Translations under genes and position numbers: made by a program
Source of the DNA: Delphinus delphis
Lineage: Eukaryota > Chordata > Mammalia > Artiodactyla > Delphinidae
Reading direction: 5' to 3'
Length of the DNA stretch: 64,000 nt
NCBI RefSeq assembly: GCF_949987515.2
Contig: NC_082687.1
Coordinates: 115,487,838 to 115,551,837 of the forward strand
Part shown: positions 1 to 10,349 of the stretch, in pieces
How the letters are laid out: every line of letters begins with the position of its first letter
Numbering within the stretch: position 1 is the first letter of the stretch
Notes under the pieces: model-generated
The model's input: the letters and a program-made list of their open reading frames with translations, nothing else
Database searches by the model: none
What the model was told of the DNA's origin: nothing

Positions 1-1010
1 ATTATATCTGCCTAATGATAGGTGTCTTTCAGAGATAAGACTGTGGCATGTCACGTCCTCCAGAGACAGAAAGATAGCCATCCTTATCAACAGTTTTCAT
101 TCATTTAGAATGCACAAGAGTATACATTCACACTCTACATTTATGTTAACTCTCCCACTTTTTAAAAACGATCCTGTCACCTGTTACAGTAGAATCTGAG
201 AAAGTCCAATCCAGCTGGACATCCAGCAAAACGTCACAGTGGTCCATATAATAAACAAACTGGATGTGGAAGAAGCAACTAGTGTCTTGGAGGCCTTGGT
301 AAAACACACAGACTCTAAAAGGCAGTACATAAATCTTACAAAGATACATATCAGAAAACTTTAGGGGACCCTATGGTCTGGGAGGTGCTAGTATATCCCT
401 TCCAAAGTAAAGGATGAATTAATCCATCTCACACCTTCCAGAGCTAGTAAGGAAGTTCAGTGCCTGGTATGCTTTTCTGAATCCTGAAGGCAGCATTTTC
501 CATGCTTGGGAATACTGCTTTGACCCATATACCAGTTAACATTAAAGGCCACTAGCTGTGTGGAGAAAAGAGTAAGAAAAGAGTCTGAAGTGGGTCTGGG
601 CAGCAGTGCAGGCAGGCTTGCTGTTTAATCACGACAAATCCTGTGGAATTAGAGGTATCAGTTGTGGGAAGAGATGCCAGGAGTTATGTAAACCCCAGGC
701 TGTGGGTATTAATGTCAAAGTTTATTTTTAAGAACAAAAATTATTGATTCTTTTTCGTCATGTGAAAATCATTTGTCTTATTTTTTCCATAAAATAGCAA
801 CGATTTTATTAATATTTTAAGGTGCTGATAAAAATTATGGCAATGCAAATTTCCACTTTCTTAACTTAAGCTACTTAAAGTTTGAAAATTTGCTAAATCA
901 TACTTTGAGAGGTATCTTATTAAACTTCGTAGAAAATCTAAATGCCACCCTGTGTGCACAAGTTCATTCACCCCTCAGCTTCTGCAGGGACTGTTCCCTG
1001 GTTTAAAACA
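1..1010. other. unique AT-rich sequence, nothing recognised
   Basis: No repeat family, RNA gene or credible exon was recognised. The only open frame of note (146-349, minus, 67 codons) has no recognisable domain and is the length expected by chance in such DNA. Confidence 0.5.
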
Positions 1011-1020
1011 GAAGTCTGGG

Positions 1021-1245
1021 GCTTCCCTGGCAGCGCAATGGTTGGGAGTCCGCCTGCCGATGCAGGGAACACGGGTTCGTGCCCTGGTCCGGGAGGATCC
1101 CACATGTTGCGGAGCGGCTGGGCCCGTGAGCCATGGCTGCTGGGCCTGCACGTCCGGAGCCTGTGCTTCGCAACGGGAGAGGCCACAACAGTGAGAGGCC
1201 CACTTACCACACAAAAAAATAATAATAATAATTTAAAAAAAAAAA
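1021..1245 (+). mobile_element. CHR-2-type tRNA-derived SINE
   Basis: The copy has the standard order: a tRNA-Glu-like head with a pol III A-box-like stretch (gcgcaatggttggga) and B-box-like ggttcgtgccc, a GC-rich body (gagcggctgggcccgtgagc), then a degraded A/AAT-rich tail. It is flanked by near-perfect 10-bp target duplications, GAAGTCTGGG at 1011-1020 and GAACTCTGGG at 1246-1255 (one mismatch). The head carries substitutions relative to other copies (ggcagcgcaatgg), so it is likely somewhat older. It encodes no protein; open frames across it are incidental. Confidence 0.9.
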
Positions 1246-1299
1246 GAACTCTGGGATCACCATTCTTCTCTTTCTAGTCATAGCATATTCTGTCTATAC

Positions 1300-1479
1300 T
1301 AGTGATTCTCAAACTTTGCACCCTATTAGAATCACCTAAGAAGATTTTAAACAGCCTGCTGTTGAGGCCACACTCCACACCAATTTAATCAAAATCTCTC
1401 TGGTGGAATTTATAGACATCAGTAGTTTTTTGTAAACTCTGCTGGTGATTCCAGATAGAAGCCAAGTTTGATAACCATG
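1300..1479 (+). mobile_element. MER5A-like hAT-Charlie fossil
   Basis: The start tagtgattctcaaacttt and the end aagtttgataaccatgg resemble the terminal inverted repeats of MER5A-type non-autonomous hAT elements, and an agaatcacct motif lies inside. Possible diverged 8-bp target duplications are gtctatac (1292-1299) and gtatacac (1480-1487), 6 of 8 matching. The family is pan-eutherian, so this is a shared ancient insertion. Family name from memory. Confidence 0.6.
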
Positions 1480-1505
1480 GTATACACTTTTCAAAGGGCA
1501 TTACA

Positions 1506-1710
1506 GGCTTCCCTGGTGGCGCAGTGGTTGAGAGTCCGCCTGCCGATGCAGGGGATACGGGTTCGTGCTCCGGTCTGGGAAGATCCCACATGCCGCGGAG
1601 CGGCTGGGCCCGTGAGCCATGGCCACTAAGCCTGCGCGTCTGGAGCCTGTGCTCCGCAACGGCAGAGGCCACAACAGTGAGAGGCCCGCGTACCGCAAAA
1701 AAAAAACCAA
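1506..1710 (+). mobile_element. CHR-2-type SINE with perfect 14-bp TSD
   Basis: Full-length copy from ggcttccctggtggcgcagt to the gaggcccgcgtaccgc end and an A-tail. Both flanks carry the identical 14-mer CAAAGGGCATTACA (1492-1505 and 1711-1724), a perfect target-site duplication as made by L1-type target-primed reverse transcription. Its close match to other copies and clean duplication suggest relatively recent insertion. It faces the minus-strand copy at 2091-2311 across about 380 bp. Confidence 0.95.
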
Positions 1711-1724
1711 CAAAGGGCATTACA

Positions 1725-2080
1725 CACTTGCTACTTCCTTACGTTCTTGACATCCCAACAAAATGAATTTCTATGAGTAAATGGGCTTTCCTGTCCTATC
1801 ATTCATATCATTCATTTACTGATCTGTATATGTAGAGATTTATTATGTGTTTTGTTAGACAGTTGATGAAAATAGGCTTTTTAACATCTTAAACTTTATT
1901 AATAAATAGCAATATTTTTCTTATTAAAATATGAGGAAGAGTTTTCAAAGTAAAATTTATGAATTTATTTTATACATAGGGAAAAGACTTAACAAGAATA
2001 TATAAAAGAAAAATGTAAACATAAGTTTCAGAATTCTATAAAATATCTGATATACATTTTTTTAAAGAGGTATGGCTGAT
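1725..2080. other. AT-rich spacer
   Basis: Unique-looking AT-rich DNA between two oppositely oriented SINEs. No motif or frame worth naming. Confidence 0.5.
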
Positions 2081-2088
2081 TGTCATTA

Positions 2089-2090
<2 letters not shown>

Positions 2091-2121
<31 letters not shown>

Positions 2122-2311
2122 GGTACGCGGGCCTCTCACTGTTGTGGCCTCTCCCGTTGCAGAGCACAGGCTCCGGACGCGCAGGCTCAGCGGCCATGGC
2201 TCACGGGCCCAGCCGCTCCGCGGCATGTGGGATCCTCCCGGACCGGAGCACAAACCCGTGTTCCCTGCATCGGCAGGCGGACTCTCAACCACTGCGCCAC
2301 CAGGGAAGCCC
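2091..2311 (-). mobile_element. CHR-2-type SINE, minus strand
   Basis: On the plus strand it reads as a long T-run, then gcggtacgcgggcctctcac, through to ccaccagggaagcc, so the SINE points left. The 13-mer TGTCATTATCTTT flanks it at 2081-2093 and 2312-2324 (the left copy overlaps the T-tail). The body retains several CpGs (gcggtacgcg, ggacgcgc), consistent with a young, near-consensus copy. The T-run exceeds 25 bp and is probably length-variable. Confidence 0.95.
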
Positions 2312-2399
2312 TGTCATTATCTTTAATATGAATTGTTCTGAATTGAAGCAATCCTGTCTGTATAATTGTACTATATACCTTCAGGAAATATAAAAAGTG

Positions 2400-3890
2400 A
2401 ATGAAAATACATGAGTATTACAGAGTGGAACAAGAAAAAATATAACATTTTATGAAGGTTGCATTTCTATAAATTAGCACTCTCTAATTCAAGATGAAAA
2501 TAATTATTCATACTCAAAGGCTGTCATGTTTAAGAGGTACTTCATAAATGTTAAAAAAAATAACAGCAGTGTTCTTTTGGGGGAAAGTTTCATAAGATGT
2601 ATACCTATTACGTGATACTGTAAGACTATAAAAACAAGGATCCAGAATGCACATATTTAGGGGATCTAATGAAATAGTTGCAAAATATTTTTGATAACTT
2701 ATTAATAAAATTTTATTTGTAACCTCATTAATCAATTTTCTAATCAGCAAACTAAAAAACAAGATCAATGGGGTGACATTATAATTTACAAAATATTTAA
2801 CGATTGTCATCTCATTGAACACTGAGATTGTTTTATGCCTTATTAAACATCTTGCTCATGATGTAGTCACGGCTTAGGAGATGTACTAACTTATTCAACC
2901 TGTAAGTCAGTGACAGAGAGAAGCCTCAACTCCACTCTTTCATCTCAGAGTCGTCATTCTTTTTTTGATTAAAAACCCCATAATACTTGGGGACTACTTT
3001 TACTGTGGTGGTAAGGTATTATAATAATACCATCCCATATATTTAAAAAATAAAAATTTACTCTGACCATTTAAATCTCTGAAAACAGATTATTGTTTTC
3101 AAACAACACAACAGGGCTTTTGTAATACCTCAATTGTTTTCTTTCTCTGAAGAAAAAAGTATAAATAGAATATTATCTGTAATTGGTACAATTTTAGATA
3201 TAATTTCTTTTCTGCTTAAGAGAGATAGTGGGCTGACTTATCTGCCTACTTGTGGTAAAATAGAATGCTGGTGAAATAGAAAATTTCTATTATTGTTTTT
3301 TTCTTTCATAGGCAGGTCATTTAGTACTTTTGGTATAGAAACTCTAGAACCCATTTGAATGAATTTTATACTCTGAGGTTTTATATAAGGTCAAATATTT
3401 CAATGATTTGCCTGCCATTTCAAGAATAATTCCACATGTCAGAATTAAGGAGAATCAATGATTTTTTTTTAGTAATGTTTATTTAATGATAGCAAATCAA
3501 TTGCTGCCACAAATGTCTTGCCAGAAATTTTCCCTGAAAATCTCTGTAAATTCATGACCCAAAGGTCATATCTGTTTCCCCAGCTATACCTTTGACTAGA
3601 ATGCTCATATCAGATCTTAGTCAGCCTCCTCTGTAGCCGCAACTACAATCATATGGAAAAAGCCAAAGTAACTACTGTGTAGCTAAATAGCTGGGTCTGA
3701 GTACTCTTCGGGAGAATGGATGACATCTCTAGTTAATAATATCAAGAATCTGTGATCAAGAATTCACTGCATACTCTGAGTCAATTTATAATTAATTTAC
3801 CGTATATCATTTATCATATATACTCTAGGAGCTTGTGGTAAAGCAGGAAAAGTATGGAACTTGGGAGTGAGGGGCCCCCTTCCATGTCCC
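2400..3890. other. AT-rich unique sequence
   Basis: No repeat, RNA or coding feature recognised. Homopolymer and TA-rich stretches only. The frame at 2514-2822 (minus) has no recognisable domain. Confidence 0.45.
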
Positions 3891-3897
3891 TGATTCT

Positions 3898-4050
3898 CCA
3901 ATGTGCTTCCTGGATAAGAGTCAGTTGGAATTCTCATTAGAAAGCATATTTTGGATTCCAGCACAAAACCATACTTTAGAATATCTGATGGAGATATGGG
4001 GATCTATATTTTTATGAACTACTCAAGATAAATCCTGAGAACCTCTGTTA
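3898..4050. mobile_element. MER5A-like hAT fossil, degraded
   Basis: The interval reads like a decayed MER5A-type element: ggaattctcattagaaagc, then gatctatatttttatgaact, ending tcctgagaacctctg, where a family member would end in GAGAACCACTG. No target duplication was found, and orientation is uncertain because the termini are near-palindromic. Confidence 0.4.
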
Positions 4051-4086
4051 TTCCCACGTCTATCTAAGTTTTTCTTATCTATAAAA

Positions 4087-4292
4087 CAGAGTTTCTCAAA
4101 CTCAGTACTGTTGATATTTTGGCCCCGATTATTCATTGTCTGGAGGCGGTACTGCACATTGAAGATGTATGACAGCATCCCTGACTTCTACCAACTAGAT
4201 GCCAGTAGAACCATCCCCCAGGTGGGAAAACCAACAATGTCTCCAGACATCACCAAAGCCTCTGGGTGACAAAGTACCCCAGATGGAACCTG
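4087..4292 (-). mobile_element. MER20-like hAT-Charlie element
   Basis: Starts cagagtttctcaaac and contains attttggcccc, gacagcatccctg, actagatgccagtag and aatgtctccagacat in the order expected of the reverse complement of a roughly 219-bp MER20-type element. Length here is 206 bp, so it is close to complete. No clear 8-bp duplication remains. MER20 copies have been reported as enhancers or insulators in endometrial stromal cells of placental mammals; activity of this copy is not shown. Family name from memory. Confidence 0.6.
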
Positions 4293-4299
4293 ATTTTTT

Positions 4300-5195
4300 T
4301 TTTAAACTTAGAAATTATTGTAAAACAAAAAACACTACGACCCAAGCAAAGTGATGTCAGCCTGTTTGTGACTTTTGGTTGTAGTGCCAATCCTTTTACT
4401 TTAGAAAAGTTATACTTCTTATAAAAGAATGCTTTGTTACAGTTACTTTGTTACAGAGCTGGTAATAGCAATGAGAGGTCATAGATCATTCCTTAAACAC
4501 ACACAGGTACTAATGAAGATCTTCGTCATTACAAATATTTTAAAAAATCTATTTTTAACACAGGCATAAAAATAAAATCTCTATTAATATTTCTGGCCAT
4601 TTGGATCTATGAAATATAGAGAATATTTTGTTACCTGAATATCTAATAATTCTAGAATATCTGAAAATTCTAAAGCTTCTCTTAAATGGATTCTCCTAAA
4701 CCTTCACATTCCTAATAAGGACAAAATAATTCTGAGTGTGGAGAATCCCACTAGTACTATAAAAAATTATTTTCTAAAAGAAGAAATCACAAAAATGTGG
4801 AAATTTAGCCACTTTTTTACATCCCAAATGGCATTGGCATTTCAAGACAATTATTCACATGGATATGTTTGGCTGCTTAACTTGATAATGTCTATTCTCA
4901 GGAGTGGGATTTCAGAATGTTGACCTCTGTCTTTTCTTGCAGTTATCATTTACACCCTAAAATTCCTTATGTATAACTGGTCATCTCCTCTAGCCTAACT
5001 TTAAGCATTTGCTTACATTCTGCATGCCTTCTCAATGCCCTTTTTATAACCACCTTTACTTTGCTATCTAAGCACTTCTAAGCATGTCAGTTAACTCAAT
5101 GGCATATTCATTTACAATAAATTACCACGTGCCAAACAATTATCATAAAAGGAAGACTCAGAAAAAGAAACACCTTGGTTATGCCTCTTGACTGT
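4300..5195. other. AT-rich sequence
   Basis: No gene seen. A short direct repeat (ctttgttacag twice, near 4432-4456) and a possible antisense L2-like scrap around 5105-5160 are the only structure noticed. Confidence 0.4.
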
Positions 5196-5199
5196 CCAC

Positions 5200-5330
5200 T
5201 GAGTTTGCCTTCCTTTTGCATTTCCCTCCTTCAATCTATGGCACATTCTAGCCTGGAATGATTCTTCCCAAAGCATCACTTTAATTAGGTCATTCCTCTG
5301 CTCAAAACTTAAGATGAAACTTGTTAGCTA
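5200..5330 (+). repeat. L2-like ancient repeat fragment
   Basis: The stretch with ttaggtcattcctctgctcaaa resembles a widespread ancient mammalian repeat that carries tcactcctctgctcaaaacc. It is diverged and short, with uncertain ends. It has no coding capacity. Confidence 0.35.
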
Positions 5331-7795
5331 GAATTTTATATACAAATTTTCTTCAAATATTCTCAATTTTAATTTAGAACATTTCTATGTTTTCTCTATT
5401 AAAATTAGAATTATGGACAATTTATTTATTAATTGTATCTTTATTTGTCCTGCTAATCTTTTAGTCACTTGTTCCACTTCCTGGACTTCCCAGCAAATTC
5501 TTTTTCAAATACAGCAAAATCATATCTGGAGAGATTAATTTTTCTTTTTAAATATGGGTAGTCGCCTTCATTATTCTAAGTAATAGACCTTTGTTTTTTC
5601 TTGGCCAAGAGGGAACTTATTTTCTGCAGAAAAGTTGTCCATAGACTTTCCATCTTCCTGACTTTTTTTTCCCAGAAGGCCAAAAAACTGGTGGGATTCA
5701 TAATTTGGCTGAGGGGAGAGAAGGGAGAATACTATCCTGTGGATGGAAAAAAAAAAGTGAAAGAGAGAGGGGTAGCCCACGAGTGGGAGGAGAAAGAGAC
5801 TGGCAGGTGGCCCACCACTGGAAATACTGTCAGGACAGGTATACAAATCTCAAAAAATAATGGCTTGATTTCTACTACACCTGGGGAGGAGAGACTTTGG
5901 GTATCATGTTTCTAGTACAAGCAAAGATTCTCCTGTCCAACTTCGCATGGGAGTAGTAGTCAGCGGCATTCAAGGGACTGCAGTCTTAATCTGAATACAA
6001 TAACTTTACATTTTCGCACATCCAAAAATGGAGAATAATATATTGTATCCACCTTCACAGATACCATCCATTCGCCGAGACTGAATATGTCTTTACTGTA
6101 AGAGTTTTCTTAAATATTTGCAGCTTAATTCATTCTTTTTTCTGTATATCAATCTCATTTGGTGATTATAGTTTTCCTTACTTTTTGATATTTAAAAAAA
6201 TTTAAAAATACTTTCCTATAACAGAATATTTTTTAAGAGAATGTTGAGCCTGCAAATAGTGTTCATGATTTCAACCAACCCACTGCAAGTTTTCTACATC
6301 TCTTGGCATTTAACATGCACCAGGATTGCTTCCTGAGCAGTGTTGCTAACCAACATTAATAAATTTTTAAATTTTGTAATTTAGCTTTTTTTAAAAAAAT
6401 ATGTGACAAGTTCAGAATAAGTATGAAAGACATTACCTACAATCTGATAAAGAAACAAATGCTCTGGCACTCAACTGATATTCTTTTGAAAATGCTCTGC
6501 TTTACTTGGTTAGTTTCCTTGGTTACATACATTTTAGATCATATTACAACTGAAAGTGATTCAGAAAAGAAAATATTAAGTCCCATTAAACTTTACAGTC
6601 ATTTTTAAAACGCAAAACTCCATTTTACTTATATATTGCAAATACGAGTCAAATTCTGCATGTCATATTGATTTCTGTGATATAACAATCTCTCTTAATC
6701 CCTGCTCCTAGATGTCCAATCTATATAGCTGGGCGCTTTAAACCTCCACATCTAGGTTGAGCAGTGCCTGCAGTTCTGAGATATAACATGCTCTTAGTTC
6801 AGGATGCAGATCTCTTTTACGGCAGGCTGGCTCCAGCCCAAAGCATATAATTAGATTTTTGCCTTGTTCCTAAGAACAGTCATTCTCTCGAGGACACTGG
6901 TAGTTTCCACCTGGTTTTTCAGTCTCTTTGCTTATCCAAACAATATGCTGGATGTTTCATACACAGTATTTCATTTAATACAGAGGAAAGCATTGAATTA
7001 CTTTCAGAATAATTTATTTTAAAAACAACAGTAACATTATTAATTTCAAAAGAATAAATATTTGGCAAATTATCACAGCTTTTTCTTTAGTAAAGATTAT
7101 AAAAGCAATAAGCTATAAATAAATATCATACAGTGGATATCTGATTGTTTTGCACATTACCCATTTCACCTTTCAAACAGCACCCTGATCTTATCTTTTC
7201 TCAGTCCAAGTCATGTGTTAAACTTTCTGCACCATATCCTATGGAAGAACAATAAGTTTATAGACACACACACAAACGAAACAAACAATGTTTCAAAATA
7301 TATTTACGGTTCAGAAAACAATAGCAGAAAACTGTTACTGCCATTAAGTGTGATTCACTGTGATAATTTTCTTTTTATTCTATCTAGAATATTATTTTTA
7401 AATGGTGTAGAAAATTGATGTATTGACTTTCTGACCCACTAATAAGACATATCTGCGGTCTGAAAAATGCTCTTCAAGTCAGTAGGATCTGCCACTAGGG
7501 ATGGTTCTACATACTGGCAGTAGTGATGAATCCAGGGATAAGCATCTACCCCAGCCGCTTCTCAGGAGATGAAAGGAAACTTTAACAGGGGTATTAGCAT
7601 CCCGACTGGAGACTTTTTGTGTGTGAAACTTAAGGGTCACATTTTTACTACAAAAAAAGAGTATTGACCTAGAAAGAAACTTGGGCTTTGGTGACATTAT
7701 TTGTGGTACTGCATCAAGCTTTGTCTAAAATCAGCCATTTCCAGACTTTCAGTTATGAATATCAGTAAATTCCCTTTACTGCTTAAGTGACTTTG
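5331..7795. other. AT-rich unique sequence
   Basis: Contains overlapping short frames (5601-5915 plus, 5571-5846 minus, 6423-6608 plus, 7479-7697 minus), none with a recognisable domain and none flanked by a convincing splice context. No RNA gene recognised. Probably non-coding. Confidence 0.4.
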
Positions 7796-7810
7796 CCACT
7801 TTCAGTTTTT

Positions 7811-8012
7811 TGGGTTTTTTTTTTTGCTGTACGCGGGTCTCTCACTGTTGTGGCTTCTCCCGCTGCGGAGCATAGGCTCCGGACACGCAGGCTCAGTGGC
7901 CATGGCTCACGGGCCCAGCCGTTCCGCGGCATGTGGGATCTTCCTGGACACGAACCCGTGTCCCCTGCATCGGCAGGCGGACTCTCAACCACTGCGCCAC
8001 CAGGGAAGCCCA
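7811..8012 (-). mobile_element. CHR-2-type SINE, minus strand
   Basis: T-tail, then gctgtacgcgggtctctcac through gccaccagggaagccc. Perfect 15-bp target duplication CCACTTTCAGTTTTT at 7796-7810 and 8013-8027. Compared with other copies it has a small deletion in the middle: cttcctggacacgaaccc replaces the longer ccggaccggggcacgaaccc form, giving a slightly short copy. Confidence 0.95.
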
Positions 8013-8029
8013 CCACTTTCAGTTTTTAA

Positions 8030-8865
8030 GGAGTGTTTTTTTATGCACGTATCCACAAAAGTTGATCTTATCAAATGAAATATGAATTATACTTTTTAGT
8101 TTTATCAACTAGATACTATTGAATTATAGAAAAGCTGAAGTGACTAAAAAAGGGACATCCTTTTTCAAGACTCTAAGACATGATCATGAGCTATTCACAG
8201 GTAATGGAATAGAATAGCCTATTTTCAATTTATCGCTTGCCTCGGTGAAATCTGAGTCAAAATACATTGCTTTGTTATTGACAACTTAAGTTCCTGAGGA
8301 GTAACTTATTCCCAAATGACTTATAACTGAAAGTCATATGAGCTCTATTCCTGAGGACAGGGATCACAACTATTTGAAATGTAAATGGCATTTGTGTCAT
8401 TTACATGTGAACCTTTCCAGGATATTATCTGTGTGCTCCCGAAGCCTATTGGAAGAAATCTGGGGAATAACTTATATGATCTGTGGGGATAGAAGGAGAA
8501 CAGCAATGCCAGGATAGGCTATTGAAACAATCCCTGGGCTGGGTGAGCACCCAAGTAACAAGGGAGTTAGTGTCCCTTTCAGGCTTAAGACACTAGGAAG
8601 TTCCAAAGGAGAAACTCAGGTCTGGTGTTTGGCGACCAATCAGAGAAAGAAAGGTTTTTAACCATTGTGGGTTAAGTTATCATTTTAGAGATGATAACAT
8701 AAAATATGCAGCCTACCCAGGGGTCATCGTGAGATACCAGACAGAACACACACAGTTTTGACTTCTGCCAAAAAGATTTTAATAAGCCACATAGATCTAC
8801 CTGTTATAAGAATGCATGGCTTATCTTTTAGAGTTTTTCCAGTAGAAAAAGCAGGTAAAGATAAG
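8030..8865. other. unique sequence
   Basis: Nothing recognised apart from a small inverted repeat, GTTATCAT at 8676-8683 and ATGATAAC at 8691-8698. The 8340-8760 part is somewhat less AT-rich and contains a ccaat motif (gcgaccaatcag), but no frame or splice structure supports a gene. Confidence 0.4.
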
Positions 8866-8869
8866 GAAT

Positions 8870-9065
8870 ACATGTTGGATCCTGGTTTTACCACTTAGTG
8901 TGCCTGTGATTGTTAAGGAGTCTTTATATTTCCATCTGGAAGAAAGAAGAAAATACCTAAAACTATTCTCAATATTATAGGGGTTATCATGGTAATAATA
9001 TGAAAAAATACAGCTGAAAAATATTTTAAGATCTGTAAAGCATTATGTGAATTTAAGTTATTATT
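8870..9065 (+). repeat. MIR SINE, diverged
   Basis: The order tcctggttttaccacttagtgt, then tttccatctggaagaaag, and a 3' part with gatctgtaaagcattatgtg follows a MIR (CORE-SINE). Heavily diverged, as expected for a repeat predating placental radiation. Confidence 0.55.
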
Positions 9066-9869
9066 TTTCTAGATTTATATGAAGAAAAGTAGTACTGCAT
9101 TTGATGAATTCTGATACTATTAAGAAATAAAATAAAGTACAAGTTCAGAGGAACTGAGATTGAAGGTTAAATTCCTGAGTTCACTAAACATGAAAACATA
9201 AATGTTGTCTTCACTGTCAGTGAGAAGAATCCAAGGAAAATTGTGGAATGACCTTGGAGGTACAGAGTTGGAGACTGTATGGAAAAGGAAGAATTAGATA
9301 ACTAGAGAATTACTAATCAGAAATACACCTTCTACCTTCGGTCTCAGGAAAAGATCAATAGAAAAATTATGTCAATAATCTTAATATTGCTTTAGTTCCA
9401 AAAGGCAGTCGTGATAATTTTAATAAAAGTTCCTGAAGGTAAATGGTGTACTGAAAAAAGGAATTGCTTCAAAGTTCAGAAAGTACAGTTAGACCAGTTA
9501 GGCACCAGGGTCTCCCCACATATCTAATCCAGGTAGGCACTTGTCTGTCCCTAAATTTGGGGGGGATATTAAGGTTTGCCCTCTGAAGATAGTGAACAAG
9601 AGATACTCCAGTCCAGGGAATACGTAACATAGCAAAATGTGAACTAGGTGACCATGCCAAAACATGATGACTATATGAACTTTCCAGATTGAATAGTGAG
9701 ATTCAATTGCCGGTGTCCTTCTGCCTGTGCCACTTGGCCCAAAGATTGCTGCTAGGTAAGAGTTTACTTTTCAGCATGAAATTAGAAGATTTTTTTCCCC
9801 TAAGGAACTTGAACAGCCCCAGAAGAAAGACACGTGGTTACTAATATTTAGGGATTGCTCAAAAAAGAG
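9066..9869. other. unique sequence
   Basis: No family or gene recognised. The minus-strand frame 9469-9660 has no recognisable domain. Confidence 0.4.
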
Positions 9870-10345
9870 CTAGGGTTTCTGGTCAAATACACCAGTTTGC
9901 AAGATCCACCCATGCATAGAGAGCATCAGTCAGCTTATAATCACCTCATTATTAAAGATAAACAGACAAAAATGAGTATCAAACATTTTAGAAAACACTT
10001 CACAATAAAATACTGTGACAAAATCAAACAAATAGAACAGAAACATAAAGTAAATTGAGATGATGCAGGCAACACAATAAAACGTCAAAAGGGAAAATAC
10101 AGATACTTTTAATAATGTAATAATAAAACAGTTCTTAGAAATTAAAAATAAGATAGATGGATTTTTTTAAATGACATAATTTTAGGATTGGAAGTTAAAA
10201 TAAAGGAGTTTTCTCAAAATAAATCTAAACTAGCATCAAAAAACTAAGAAAATTAGAATATTAATCCCAAAAGTTCAATATCAAACTGATAGTTGCACCA
10301 GAAAGAATACACAGAGTACAGGAAGGGAAGGGAACCATTAAAATA
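9870..10345 (+). mobile_element. ancient L1/HAL1-like ORF1-region fragment
   Basis: The segment with aacagttcttagaaattaaaa and ccagaaagaatacacagagt resembles the ORF1 (coiled-coil) region of old L1M/HAL1 elements in sense orientation. A 67-codon lysine-rich frame at 9855-10058 overlaps it. It abuts the ORF2-type sequence that follows, so both may be parts of one decayed element. Family call tentative. Confidence 0.35.
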
Positions 10346-10349
10346 TATA

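Noticed and set aside
1021..1245. tRNA gene suspected from A- and B-box-like sequences
   Set aside because: The boxes belong to the tRNA-derived SINE head; no complete cloverleaf.
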